From CBDULX01 sp965368175 (GTDB lineage Bacteria; Pseudomonadota; Gammaproteobacteria; SZUA-229): 9,094 bases of DNA. Under the pieces are notes generated by a model, which was given only the letters and a program-made list of their open reading frames with translations, did not search any database and was not told the origin of the DNA. The position numbers and the translations under genes are program-made. Where the stretch lies: NCBI GenBank assembly GCA_965368175.1, contig CBDULX010000124.1, positions 1-9,094 on the forward strand, read 5' to 3'. This document shows positions 1 through 7,192 of the stretch, piece after piece; within the stretch, counting starts at the first letter, position 1; the number at the start of each line of letters is the position of its first letter.

Positions 1-49
1 CCACCGGGATAATCTAATTATCTTCTAAATATATTGAGCCCTGAAAGCC

Positions 50-190
50 TTGTCGCAAAGACGCGATGCCGCAAAGAAATCATATAAAGACAAAGACCAT
101 TGCATATGACTGCTCGGGATTCAGATCATAAAGCAAAATCACAACGCATAAATGACCCCAAAACGTTGCGTCTTAGCGTCTTTGCGACAA
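50..190. repeat. Long imperfect inverted repeat flanking an AT-rich spacer
   Basis: The 15 bases at 50-64 (TTGTCGCAAAGACGC) are the exact reverse complement of 176-190. Continuing inwards without gaps, 65-76 pairs with 164-175 at 8 of 12 positions, so arms of 27 bases match at 23. Each arm also repeats internally: CGCAAAGA occurs at 54-61 and 70-77, and GCGTCTT at 168-174 and 176-182. The spacer (77-163) has no ORF or recognisable motif. The arrangement resembles a REP-like palindrome or a small non-autonomous (MITE-like) element next to a terminator, but no target-site duplication is visible, so the class is inference. Confidence 0.6.
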
Positions 191-203
191 AAATACCCAG
201 CCA

Positions 204-231
204 TAAAAAAACCGGCCTGAGCCGGTTTTTT
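204..231 (-). terminator. Rho-independent terminator of rpsT
   Basis: The stem is ACCGGC (211-216) against GCCGGT (221-226) with loop CTGA. It is extended by A/T pairing on both sides to 206-231. Read on the minus strand, the hairpin is followed by seven T residues, and it begins 19 nt after the rpsT stop codon. Because the plus strand also has T residues after the stem, it could stop transcription arriving from the left as well. Confidence 0.88.
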
Positions 232-250
232 AGAGTACTTTTAAATCAGC

Positions 251-514
251 TCATGCCATCGCACGAATGCGCTGATTAAGTCGGCTCTTGTGGCGTGCCG
301 CTTTGTTCTTGTGCACCAGACCTTTATTGCAGATACTATCAATTACAGGTACCGCTGCCTTGTAAGCAGTTTCTGCTTGCGCCTTGTCACCAGCTTCGAT
401 AGCGTATACAACCTTTTTGATGTAGGTCCGGAACATAGAACGCATACCAGTATTGTGTGTCCGGCGCTTTTCAGCCTGACGTGCACGTTTTCTTGCTTGT
501 GGAGAATTAGCCAA
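251..514 (-). CDS. rpsT: 30S ribosomal protein S20
   Basis: Small, very basic 87-residue protein with the S20 pattern: an N-terminal MANSPQARKRARQ segment, the RxxxHN...MRS...IKK middle part, and a C-terminal GLVHKNKAARHKSRLNQRI helix. S20 binds 16S rRNA early in 30S assembly. The length is normal for the family. The start codon is TTG (512-514 on the minus strand), preceded at suitable distance by the SD-like AGGACA (minus, about 521-526). The first residues after TTG match family N-termini, so TTG is the start rather than a later ATG. E. coli rpsT also uses UUG, linked there to autoregulated translation. The gene is transcribed alone, away from the murJ cluster, and ends at the hairpin at 204-231. 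Confidence 0.97.
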   Translation of the reverse strand: MANSPQARKRARQAEKRRTHNTGMRSMFRTYIKKVVYAIEAGDKAQAETAYKAAVPVIDSICNKGLVHKNKAARHKSRLNQRIRAMA

Positions 515-550
515 GGTACTTGTCCTGTAACGAAAAAATCTAGGGCACGT

Positions 551-579
551 AAATTGCCAGCTTTAGTCCCTTTTGTCAA
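551..579 (-). promoter_or_regulatory. Candidate rpsT promoter
   Basis: On the minus strand a consensus -35 box TTGACA lies at 579-574. The -10 region is less clear: CAATTT at 556-551 (17-base spacer) or GGCAAT at 558-553 (15-base spacer) are the options, both weak. Either would give a leader of roughly 30 nt before the TTG start. The placement between two divergent genes and the perfect -35 box support it; the exact -10 is uncertain. Confidence 0.45.
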
Positions 580-590
580 CCGAAATAGGC

Positions 591-618
591 TAGAATCCAC
601 ACATCCAGAGCTTATATT
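591..618 (+). promoter_or_regulatory. Candidate -10 boxes for the PilZ-murJ unit
   Basis: Some promoter must lie in the 123-nt divergent interval upstream of the PilZ gene. TAGAAT at 591-596 and TATATT at 613-618 both resemble -10 boxes. Neither has a good -35 box at 16-18 bases, so this is a location guess rather than an identified promoter. It sits immediately beside the -35 box of rpsT, so the two promoters may interfere with each other. Confidence 0.25.
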
Positions 619-637
619 TAAAATAATAATAGAGAAT

Positions 638-1303
638 ATGAAAGACAAAGCGGATTTTAAAGTCAAACTCGGCGATCTTGTCCAGTTACAATACATTCCA
701 GATGAAGGGCGGGAGCGCCTTAATGCCAAAGTCATCGGACATTCGCCTAATCGAAGTATTATTGTTACTGCGCCCACGTTTAATGGGAAAGCCCCCCTGC
801 TGCGTGAAAATCAACGCTTCATCGTGCGTATGATGCAGGGGGTAAATATGTATGGATTCGAATCCGAGCTATTACGCTCTTACTCCTCGCCTTATCCTCA
901 TATTCATCTCAGCCACCCTTTAGATGTTGAATCCAAAACCGTTCGCGGCTCACGTCGGGTTAATACTGAACTCATCGTTTCTGTTCAGAAAAAAAATAAT
1001 GAAATAGTTTCTGCCACAATGCTAAACACCAGCGCCACCGGTTCACTGCTTCAGTGCAGTCAACAACTGGGCAAGACCAATACTGAGCTCCTGATTTCTG
1101 TAGAACTGTACATCAGTGGACTGGACAAATACCTGAGGATTCCCGCTATAATCCGCAACCTGACTGTTATCGATAGTAAAAATGAAGAATCAGAAACAAC
1201 AATCTACAAACATGGCATGCAATTCATCGGTCTGGATGATGAACAAACCCTGTTAATCAATGCCTATGTGCATGAACAACTCATCAAACAGCTGGAAGAA
1301 TAA
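638..1303 (+). CDS. YcgR-like PilZ-domain c-di-GMP receptor
   Basis: 221 residues in two parts. Residues about 8-95 resemble the YcgR N-terminal (PilZN) domain, with the typical ...FIVRMM...MYGFESELL segment at about 61-79. Residues about 100-215 form a PilZ domain carrying both c-di-GMP contact motifs: RxxxR as R103-G-S-R-R107 and NxSxxG as N130-T-S-A-T-G135, followed by the HGMQFIGLD strand (192-200). It is therefore expected to bind c-di-GMP. YcgR proteins brake the flagellar motor, but the partner here is unknown. The ATG at 638 is chosen because homology begins there; its SD is poor (GAG only 3 nt away). The reading frame stays open upstream only because it runs antisense through rpsT. 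The stop lies 2 nt before the proposed murJ start, implying co-translation. No flagellar gene is in view, so calling it ycgR would be premature. Confidence 0.88.
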   Translation: MKDKADFKVKLGDLVQLQYIPDEGRERLNAKVIGHSPNRSIIVTAPTFNGKAPLLRENQRFIVRMMQGVNMYGFESELLRSYSSPYPHIHLSHPLDVESKTVRGSRRVNTELIVSVQKKNNEIVSATMLNTSATGSLLQCSQQLGKTNTELLISVELYISGLDKYLRIPAIIRNLTVIDSKNEESETTIYKHGMQFIGLDDEQTLLINAYVHEQLIKQLEE

Positions 1304-1305
1304 CC

Positions 1306-2859
1306 CTGAGCCTGAAATTACTTAAGTCCACCGCCGTGGTCGGTATGATGACGTTTCTGTCACGCGTACTGGGGCTGCTGAGAGACATAATTCTAGCTGC
1401 GTTTTTCGGCGCTTCTGGCGGCACCGATGCTTTTTTCGTGGCCTTTAAAATTCCTAATTTTATGCGCCGTCTGTTTGCCGAGGGCGCATTTTCACAGGCC
1501 TTTGTCCCGGTATTCTCCGAATATAAAGAAACCCGCAGTCGCGAAGCCCTGAAAGACCTGATTAACCATGTTGCAGGCACTTTAGGTGGTGTATTACTGT
1601 TAATCAGCGCTCTGGGCTCACTGGCTGCGCCCCTGCTGGTAATGGTGTTTGCACCGGGTTTCTGGGATGAACCCGATCGTTATACGCTCACCTCCGAGAT
1701 GCTGCGCATCACCTTCCCCTATATCTTTTTTATAGCCCTGACCGCATTTTCCGGCGGCATATTAAACAGCTTCAACCAGTTTGCTATCCCGGCCTTCACG
1801 CCAGTATTACTCAATTTGAGCCTGATATCCGCCGCTATCTGGCTATCGCCCTATTTCCAGCAACCGGTCGTGGCGCTGGCCTGGGGCGTGGCCCTGGCGG
1901 GTCTGTTGCAACTGCTGTTTCAGTTCCCATTCCTGCTGAAACTTGGACTCATGCCACGGCCCAGCTTCAAACGCCAGCATGAGGGCGTGACTAAAATCAT
2001 CAAATTGATGATTCCGGCAATCATTGGCTCCTCAGTCGCCCAGATCAACCTGCTGTTTGATACCATCATTGCCTCCTTCCTGGTGGCGGGCAGCGTCAGC
2101 TGGCTCTATTATTCCGACCGCCTGGTGGAGTTTCCCCTGGGCGTGTTCGGTGTCGCCCTCGCCACCGTGATCCTGCCCAGCCTGTCCAAACAACACGCAC
2201 GACAGACCCTGGAACATTTCAACAAAACCCTGGACTGGGCCTTGCGACTGGTGTTCCTGCTCGCTCTACCCGCGGCCATAGGCTTACTACTGTTATCAGG
2301 CCCCATGCTGGTGACCCTGTTTAACTACGGTGAATTTGATATGCAGGATGCCGAAATGGCCCGCATGAGCCTGATGGCTTATTCACTTGGTTTGCCGGCC
2401 TTTATTTTTATTAAAGTACTGGCCCCCGGCTATTACGCTCGGCAGGACACCAGAACCCCGGTTCGCATTGCCATACGCGCCATGATTGCCAACATGTTTC
2501 TCAACCTGCTGTTTGTAGTGCCAATGGTGTACTGGAGTATAGAGGGGCCCCATGCCGGGCTGGCACTGGCCACCACGGTCTCGGCTTATATGAATGCCAT
2601 CATGCTCTATCTTGGGCTGCGTCGTCAGGGCATCTATCAACCTCAGGACGGCTGGTTGTCACTAAGCTCGCGCATCTTCATCGCCAACCTGTTAATGGCA
2701 GCTTTTCTGCTGTACTTTTCTCCTGCACTTGAAACCTGGAACCTCTGGTCGTTACTGGATCGTATCAGTTATCTTACGGGCTTTATTGTTATAGCCGCTC
2801 TGGTCTACTTCATAAGCCTGATCAGTATCGGCTTCAGACCTGCGCAACTGCGTCATTAA
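1306..2859 (+). CDS. murJ: Lipid II flippase MurJ (MviN)
   Basis: Polytopic inner-membrane protein of the MOP superfamily that flips lipid II across the membrane for peptidoglycan synthesis. From the CTG at 1306 it has 517 residues (E. coli MurJ 511). Key charged residues are kept: R20 and R26 in SRVLGLLRD, D41 in GGTDAFFVAFK, R54 in the NFMRRLFAEGAFSQAF signature, and R272 in YYSDRLVEFPLGV, equivalent to E. coli R18, R24, D39, R52 and R270. Start: the first conventional codon in frame is GTG 1336, but residues encoded upstream (LKLLKSTAVVG) match the MurJ N-terminus (E. coli MNLLKSLAAV), and GGAAG at 1294-1298 sits 7 nt before CTG 1306, while GTG 1336 has no SD. An in-frame stop at 1273 limits extension, and no ATG, GTG or TTG lies between. 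Gene identity is secure; the CTG start is inference. Confidence 0.95.
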   Translation: MSLKLLKSTAVVGMMTFLSRVLGLLRDIILAAFFGASGGTDAFFVAFKIPNFMRRLFAEGAFSQAFVPVFSEYKETRSREALKDLINHVAGTLGGVLLLISALGSLAAPLLVMVFAPGFWDEPDRYTLTSEMLRITFPYIFFIALTAFSGGILNSFNQFAIPAFTPVLLNLSLISAAIWLSPYFQQPVVALAWGVALAGLLQLLFQFPFLLKLGLMPRPSFKRQHEGVTKIIKLMIPAIIGSSVAQINLLFDTIIASFLVAGSVSWLYYSDRLVEFPLGVFGVALATVILPSLSKQHARQTLEHFNKTLDWALRLVFLLALPAAIGLLLLSGPMLVTLFNYGEFDMQDAEMARMSLMAYSLGLPAFIFIKVLAPGYYARQDTRTPVRIAIRAMIANMFLNLLFVVPMVYWSIEGPHAGLALATTVSAYMNAIMLYLGLRRQGIYQPQDGWLSLSSRIFIANLLMAAFLLYFSPALETWNLWSLLDRISYLTGFIVIAALVYFISLISIGFRPAQLRH

Positions 2860-2873
2860 TACACTGAAATTTC

Positions 2874-2901
2874 CTTAGATCTCAGCAGAATAGGGTATAA
2901 T
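2874..2901 (+). promoter_or_regulatory. Probable ribF promoter
   Basis: A perfect -10 hexamer TATAAT lies at 2896-2901, 31 nt before the ribF ATG. The best -35 is CTTAGA at 2874-2879 (three of six matches, 16-base spacer), so the promoter leans on its -10 box. Transcription would start near 2908, giving a leader of about 25 nt. That leader contains a small hairpin (TTTTGG 2909-2914 with CCAAAA 2921-2926). There is no room for an FMN riboswitch. It would allow ribF and downstream genes to be expressed independently of murJ. Confidence 0.6.
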
Positions 2902-2932
2902 CGCTGTTTTTTGGGCGAAGCCAAAACACTAC

Positions 2933-3865
2933 ATGGAACTCATTCGGGGATTACACAATTTGCGCGACAGGCACAGAGCCTGTGCTCTGACCATAGGTAA
3001 TTTCGATGGCGTGCACCTGGGTCATCAGGCAATATTGAAACGCCTGGTCGAAAAAGCCCGTGAACTGGATGTCGATGCCTGCATCATGAGCTTCGAGCCA
3101 TTACCTCAGGAATACTTTGCCCCGGACCAGGCCCCTTCCCGTCTGACACGGCTCAGAGAAAAATTCATTGCACTGGAAAATACCGGCGTCGATCAGTATC
3201 TATGCATCAAGTTTAATCACTGGCTGGCGGATCTCAGCGCCGAGGAATTTATCCAGCAGGTGCTGGTCGATCAGTTGCATGTACATTACCTGGTGATTGG
3301 TGATGACTTTCGCTTTGGCAAAGGCCGAGTGGGTGATTTTGAGATGCTGTATGCCGCAGGCAAAAAACATGGATTTGAAGTGGTAAACACCCACAGTCAT
3401 TGCCTGGATAATGAACGCATCAGCAGCACTCGCATTCGGCAAGCCCTGGCAGATGACCAGCTTGAACTGGCTGAAAAAATGCTGGGCCATACCTACCAGA
3501 TGTGTGGCAGGATCGCCCATGGTGACAAGAGAGGCCGCACTATCGGTTTCCCCACGGCCAATATCAAACTGCACCGCCACGCCACACCTCTGAGCGGCGT
3601 GTATGCGGTGACCATGACCGGCATCGATGGCCGCACCATTGAAGGTGTCGCCAATGTTGGCAGACGCCCCACCGTCGATGGCCACCACCTGCAACTGGAA
3701 GTGCATTTATTCGAGTTTGATAAAGAAATTTACGGTTGCCAGGTTTGTGTACAATTCAAACACAAATTGCGCAATGAGCAACGCTTCGAATCTTTTGAGG
3801 CGCTAAAACAGCAAATAATTAAAGATAGTGAACAGGCAAAAATATTTTTTGCCTCACAACGTTAA
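2933..3865 (+). CDS. ribF: Bifunctional riboflavin kinase / FMN adenylyltransferase
   Basis: 310 residues, the usual size for RibF, which phosphorylates riboflavin to FMN and adenylates FMN to FAD in the cytoplasm. The N-terminal nucleotidyltransferase domain shows GNFDGVHLGH with the HxGH motif (H28-H31), SFEP at 53-56, GDDFRFGKGR, and ISSTRIR at 163-169. The C-terminal riboflavin kinase domain shows GDKRGRTIGFPTAN (about 197-210), SGVYAV, NVGRRPT, and the catalytic glutamate in LEVHLFEF (E256). The ATG at 2933 directly precedes the conserved N-terminus, although its SD is weak. ileS follows after 11 nt, and the pair ribF-ileS is conserved in gammaproteobacteria. FAD and FMN supply is general housekeeping with no visible tie to the neighbours' reactions. 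Confidence 0.97.
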   Translation: MELIRGLHNLRDRHRACALTIGNFDGVHLGHQAILKRLVEKARELDVDACIMSFEPLPQEYFAPDQAPSRLTRLREKFIALENTGVDQYLCIKFNHWLADLSAEEFIQQVLVDQLHVHYLVIGDDFRFGKGRVGDFEMLYAAGKKHGFEVVNTHSHCLDNERISSTRIRQALADDQLELAEKMLGHTYQMCGRIAHGDKRGRTIGFPTANIKLHRHATPLSGVYAVTMTGIDGRTIEGVANVGRRPTVDGHHLQLEVHLFEFDKEIYGCQVCVQFKHKLRNEQRFESFEALKQQIIKDSEQAKIFFASQR

Positions 3866-3876
3866 CGGAAACAGCA

Positions 3877-6705
3877 GTGAGCGATTATAAACCCACGTTA
3901 AATTTACCCGATACAGCTTTCCCCATGCGCGGCAACCTGGCACAGCGCGAACCGGAAATGTTGAAACAATGGGAAGAAAAAAATCTGTATCAACAAATTC
4001 GTGAGGCCTGCCAGGGTCGCCCGTCCTTTATCCTGCACGACGGCCCGCCCTATGCCAATGGCAACATACATATAGGCCATGCCGTTAACAAAATCCTTAA
4101 GGACATTATTGTCAAAAGCCGTACCCTGGATGGATACGACGCCCCTTACGTACCGGGCTGGGATTGTCACGGCCTGCCCATCGAACTGAATGTGGAGAAA
4201 AAAGTCGGCAAGCCCGGGGTAAAGGTAGACGCCAGAACCTTCCGCGACAAATGCCGTAACTATGCCCAGACCCAGGTCAATGACCAACGCAAAGACTTCA
4301 AACGACTGGGGGTACTGGGTGACTGGGGCAACCCCTATCTCACCATGGATTATGAGTTTGAAGCCAACATCGTACGCACCCTGGGCAAAATCATCGACAG
4401 GGGCCATCTGCACAAGGGCAGTAAGCCGGTGCACTGGTGTCTGGACTGCGGTTCTGCACTGGCCGAAGCGGAAGTGGAATATTACGATAAAACCTCACCG
4501 GCAATCGATGTCGCCTTTAAAGCCGTCGATCCCACTGCAATCTTTGAAGCCTGCAAGGCCAACGAAAACAACAAGCCTGTTTTCGCTGTTATCTGGACCA
4601 CCACACCCTGGACCCTGCCCGCCAATATGGCGGTGTCCCTGCACCCTGAACTGAACTATGTACTGGTGCAGGCAGACACCGCCATAGGCCCCTGCAACCT
4701 GATCCTGGCTGAGGCCCTGCATGAGCAGGCGCTGGAGCGCTATGGTGCAGGCAAGTTTAAAATCCTGGGCCACTGCCAGGGACATGCACTGGAATATCAG
4801 TTATTGCAGCACCCGTTTTATGATCGTCAGGTCCCCCTCATTCTGGGCGACCATGTCACTACAGAGGCGGGTACTGGCGCCGTTCATACTGCCCCCGGCC
4901 ACGGTCAGGACGATTTTATCGTCGGCCAGAAATATAATCTGGAAGTTTATAATCCGGTCGGCAGTAATGGCGTCTTCCTGCCGGACACAGAGCTGTTCGC
5001 CGGCCTGCACGTCAACAAGGCCAATGATGAAATACTCAAAGTGCTGGAAAATAACCATGCACTGCTCAAATACAAAAAACTGAAACACAGCTACCCCCAT
5101 TGCTGGCGACATAAAACCCCGATCATTTTCCGTGCCACGCCACAATGGTTCATCAGCATGAAGCAAAATGGCCTGCGCGATGACGCCATGAAGGCCATCA
5201 ATGAAACCCACTGGATGCCAGACTGGGGCAAGGCGCGAATTGAAGGCATGGTTGAGAGCCGGCCCGACTGGTGCATTTCACGTCAACGTACCTGGGGTGT
5301 GCCCATAGCATTATTTGTGCACAAGGAAACCGGGGAGCTGCATCCCAATACAGCAGAACTGATTGAACAGGTTGCGCAGTTAATCGAAAAAGATGGCGTC
5401 GATGCCTGGTTCTCCATGGAAACCGAAGCCCTTCTTGGCAATGAGGCCGATGCCTATGACAAGGTGAGCGACACCCTGGATGTCTGGTTCGACTCCGGCG
5501 TCACCCATGCCTGTGTCCTGGAGCACCGGGATGACCTGAGTCTACCTGCCGATTTATACCTGGAAGGTTCGGATCAGCACCGAGGCTGGTTCCAGTCTTC
5601 ACTGCTAACCTCGGTAGCGATTCGCGGCCATGCCCCTTATAAGGCCGTGCTCACCCATGGATTTGCGGTGGACGCCAATGGCAAAAAAATGTCCAAATCC
5701 ATCGGCAATGTAATCCTGCCCCAGAAGATCTGTAACTCACTGGGCGCAGACATCCTTCGCCTGTGGGTTGCTGCCACCGATTACAGTGCCGACATGAGCG
5801 TGTCCGATGAAATTCTGAAACGCATGGCCGACTCTTATCGCCGTATTCGGAACACCACACGCTTCCTGCTGGCCAACCTCAATGGCTTCCACCCGGATAC
5901 CGACATGCTGGAGGCCGGAAACATGCTGGCACTGGATCGCTGGGCAGTGGCCCAGACCCTGCAGTTACAGCAGCAGATCACTGACGCCTACAGGGACTAC
6001 AACTTTCACCTGATCTACCAGAAACTGCATAATTTCTGTGCGGTGGACATGGGCAGTTTCTACCTGGATGTCATCAAGGACCGACAGTACACCTGTCAAA
6101 AAGACAGCGTAGCCCGGCGCTCGGCACAGACCGCCCTGTTCCATATTGTCGAAGCCATGTCTCGCTGGCTGGCGCCGATATTAAGCTTCACCGCGGAAGA
6201 AATCTGGCAGCAGATACCCGGTAAACATGGTGATACCATTTTTACCGAAACCTGGTATTCAGAACTGTTCGACCTGGACGATTCCAGCGCCATGAACTTT
6301 GACTTCTGGTCTCAGGCACAGGAAACCCGTGCCCTGGTCAGCAAACAACTGGAAGCGCTACGCGTGGCAGGGGATATTGGCTCATCACTGGATGCGGAAG
6401 TGGACCTGTTCTGTACTCCGGGTTTGTACGAAGTACTCAGTCGATTAGAGGACGAGCTGCGTTTTGTCTTAATTACCTCCTATGCCCGCATTCACCCTAT
6501 TGAACAGGTCGATGCTTCCGCCATAACCGTCACGACTGAATCCGGTGAGACCCTGGCCATTCGTACCCGTGCGTCTGAACATGGTAAATGCGTGCGTTGC
6601 TGGCACCACCGAGAAGACCTGGGAAAACACTCCGAACATCCGGAACTCTGCGGTCGTTGTGTCGACAATGTTACCGGCAAAGGTGAAGAGCGACATTATG
6701 CCTGA
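3877..6705 (+). CDS. ileS: Isoleucyl-tRNA synthetase
   Basis: 942-residue class I synthetase (E. coli 938) that attaches isoleucine to tRNA-Ile. In order: the HIGH motif in PPYANGNIHIGH (H65-H68); the CP1 editing domain that hydrolyses Val-tRNA-Ile, with WTTTPWTLPAN (240-250) and GTGAVHTAPGHGQDDF (332-347); YLEGSDQHRGWF; the KMSKS loop (K604-S608); the anticodon-binding region; and a C-terminal zinc finger with C905, C908, C925 and C928. This is the ordinary bacterial IleS1 type, without features of the mupirocin-resistant IleS2 form. The start is GTG at 3877, with GGAA 6 nt upstream, and gives the canonical MSDYKPTLNLP beginning. The end overlaps lspA by 8 nt. No T-box or other leader is visible in the 11-nt gap after ribF. 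Confidence 0.98.
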   Translation: MSDYKPTLNLPDTAFPMRGNLAQREPEMLKQWEEKNLYQQIREACQGRPSFILHDGPPYANGNIHIGHAVNKILKDIIVKSRTLDGYDAPYVPGWDCHGLPIELNVEKKVGKPGVKVDARTFRDKCRNYAQTQVNDQRKDFKRLGVLGDWGNPYLTMDYEFEANIVRTLGKIIDRGHLHKGSKPVHWCLDCGSALAEAEVEYYDKTSPAIDVAFKAVDPTAIFEACKANENNKPVFAVIWTTTPWTLPANMAVSLHPELNYVLVQADTAIGPCNLILAEALHEQALERYGAGKFKILGHCQGHALEYQLLQHPFYDRQVPLILGDHVTTEAGTGAVHTAPGHGQDDFIVGQKYNLEVYNPVGSNGVFLPDTELFAGLHVNKANDEILKVLENNHALLKYKKLKHSYPHCWRHKTPIIFRATPQWFISMKQNGLRDDAMKAINETHWMPDWGKARIEGMVESRPDWCISRQRTWGVPIALFVHKETGELHPNTAELIEQVAQLIEKDGVDAWFSMETEALLGNEADAYDKVSDTLDVWFDSGVTHACVLEHRDDLSLPADLYLEGSDQHRGWFQSSLLTSVAIRGHAPYKAVLTHGFAVDANGKKMSKSIGNVILPQKICNSLGADILRLWVAATDYSADMSVSDEILKRMADSYRRIRNTTRFLLANLNGFHPDTDMLEAGNMLALDRWAVAQTLQLQQQITDAYRDYNFHLIYQKLHNFCAVDMGSFYLDVIKDRQYTCQKDSVARRSAQTALFHIVEAMSRWLAPILSFTAEEIWQQIPGKHGDTIFTETWYSELFDLDDSSAMNFDFWSQAQETRALVSKQLEALRVAGDIGSSLDAEVDLFCTPGLYEVLSRLEDELRFVLITSYARIHPIEQVDASAITVTTESGETLAIRTRASEHGKCVRCWHHREDLGKHSEHPELCGRCVDNVTGKGEERHYA

Positions 6706-7192
6706 TATTAAAAACAACTGGCGACACTGGCTCTGGATCACCCTGCTGGTAATCGTCCTGGACCAGGCCACCAAAATCGCCGCCGAGCAATATCTGGTGT
6801 TTCATCAACCCGTACCACTAATGCCCCTGTTTAATTTCACCCTGGTATACAACGAGGGTGCGGCCTTCAGTTTTTTAAGTGATGCCGGCGGCTGGCAACG
6901 CTGGTTTTTTATTCTGTTATCCCTCAGCATCAGCGTAGTACTGGTGTTCTGGCTACGCAAACTTAAACCGCAACAGAAATTACAGACCGTTTCCATCGCC
7001 CTGATTCTCGGTGGGGCTATAGGCAACCTGATAGATCGCAGCCTTTACGGCCATGTCATCGATTTTATCGACGTTTATTACGACATTCACCACTGGCCCG
7101 CCTTTAACATTGCCGACTCAGCCATTTTCGTGGGAGCCCTTTTACTCATCATCGACAGTTTTAAAAACCATGAACAAAATTCAGGACAATAG
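6698..7192 (+). CDS. lspA: Lipoprotein signal peptidase (signal peptidase II)
   Basis: 164-residue inner-membrane aspartyl protease that removes signal peptides from diacylglyceryl-modified prolipoproteins. There are four hydrophobic segments, near residues 11-28, 69-86, 95-112 and 136-152. Conserved blocks are D22-QATK, YNEGAAFSF (51-59), GGAIGNLIDR (105-114), VIDFIDVYY and FNIADSAI (136-143). The catalytic aspartates are D122 and D140. The ATG at 6698 lies inside the last codons of ileS (8-nt overlap) with GAAGAG 7 nt upstream, so translation is probably coupled. The frame is open further upstream, but that stretch is antisense-free ileS coding sequence in another frame and has no LspA similarity. 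Confidence 0.97.
   Translation: MPDIKNNWRHWLWITLLVIVLDQATKIAAEQYLVFHQPVPLMPLFNFTLVYNEGAAFSFLSDAGGWQRWFFILLSLSISVVLVFWLRKLKPQQKLQTVSIALILGGAIGNLIDRSLYGHVIDFIDVYYDIHHWPAFNIADSAIFVGALLLIIDSFKNHEQNSGQ

Noticed and set aside
50..190. CRISPR array or transposase-bearing insertion sequence
   Set aside because: There are only two main arms in inverted orientation, no regularly spaced direct repeats, and no ORF in the spacer.
290..637. Open plus-strand extension of the PilZ gene giving a 337-residue protein
   Set aside because: It runs antisense through rpsT, its residues show no YcgR-like pattern, and PilZN similarity starts at the ATG at 638.
343..777. 144-residue minus-strand ORF across the rpsT/PilZ divergent region
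   Set aside because: It overlaps two real genes and their promoters and has no recognisable protein features; it is a shadow frame.
1336..1338. GTG as the murJ start
   Set aside because: It would cut off the conserved LKLLKSTAVVG segment, and no SD precedes it. It remains the fallback if CTG initiation is disproved.
2860..2932. FMN riboswitch before ribF
   Set aside because: The gap is only 73 nt, contains a promoter, and lacks the conserved multi-helix RFN element sequences.
3904..4434. 176-residue minus-strand ORF inside ileS, with similar antisense ORFs in ribF and ispH
   Set aside because: These are complements of strongly coding sequence with no motifs or SDs of their own.
6545..6697. 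Upstream in-frame extension of lspA
   Set aside because: It lies wholly within the ileS zinc-finger coding region, and LspA homology and an SD both point to 6698.
7053..7169. Upstream in-frame extension of fkpB
   Set aside because: It overlaps lspA in another frame, has no FKBP similarity, and family members start near the ATG at 7170.
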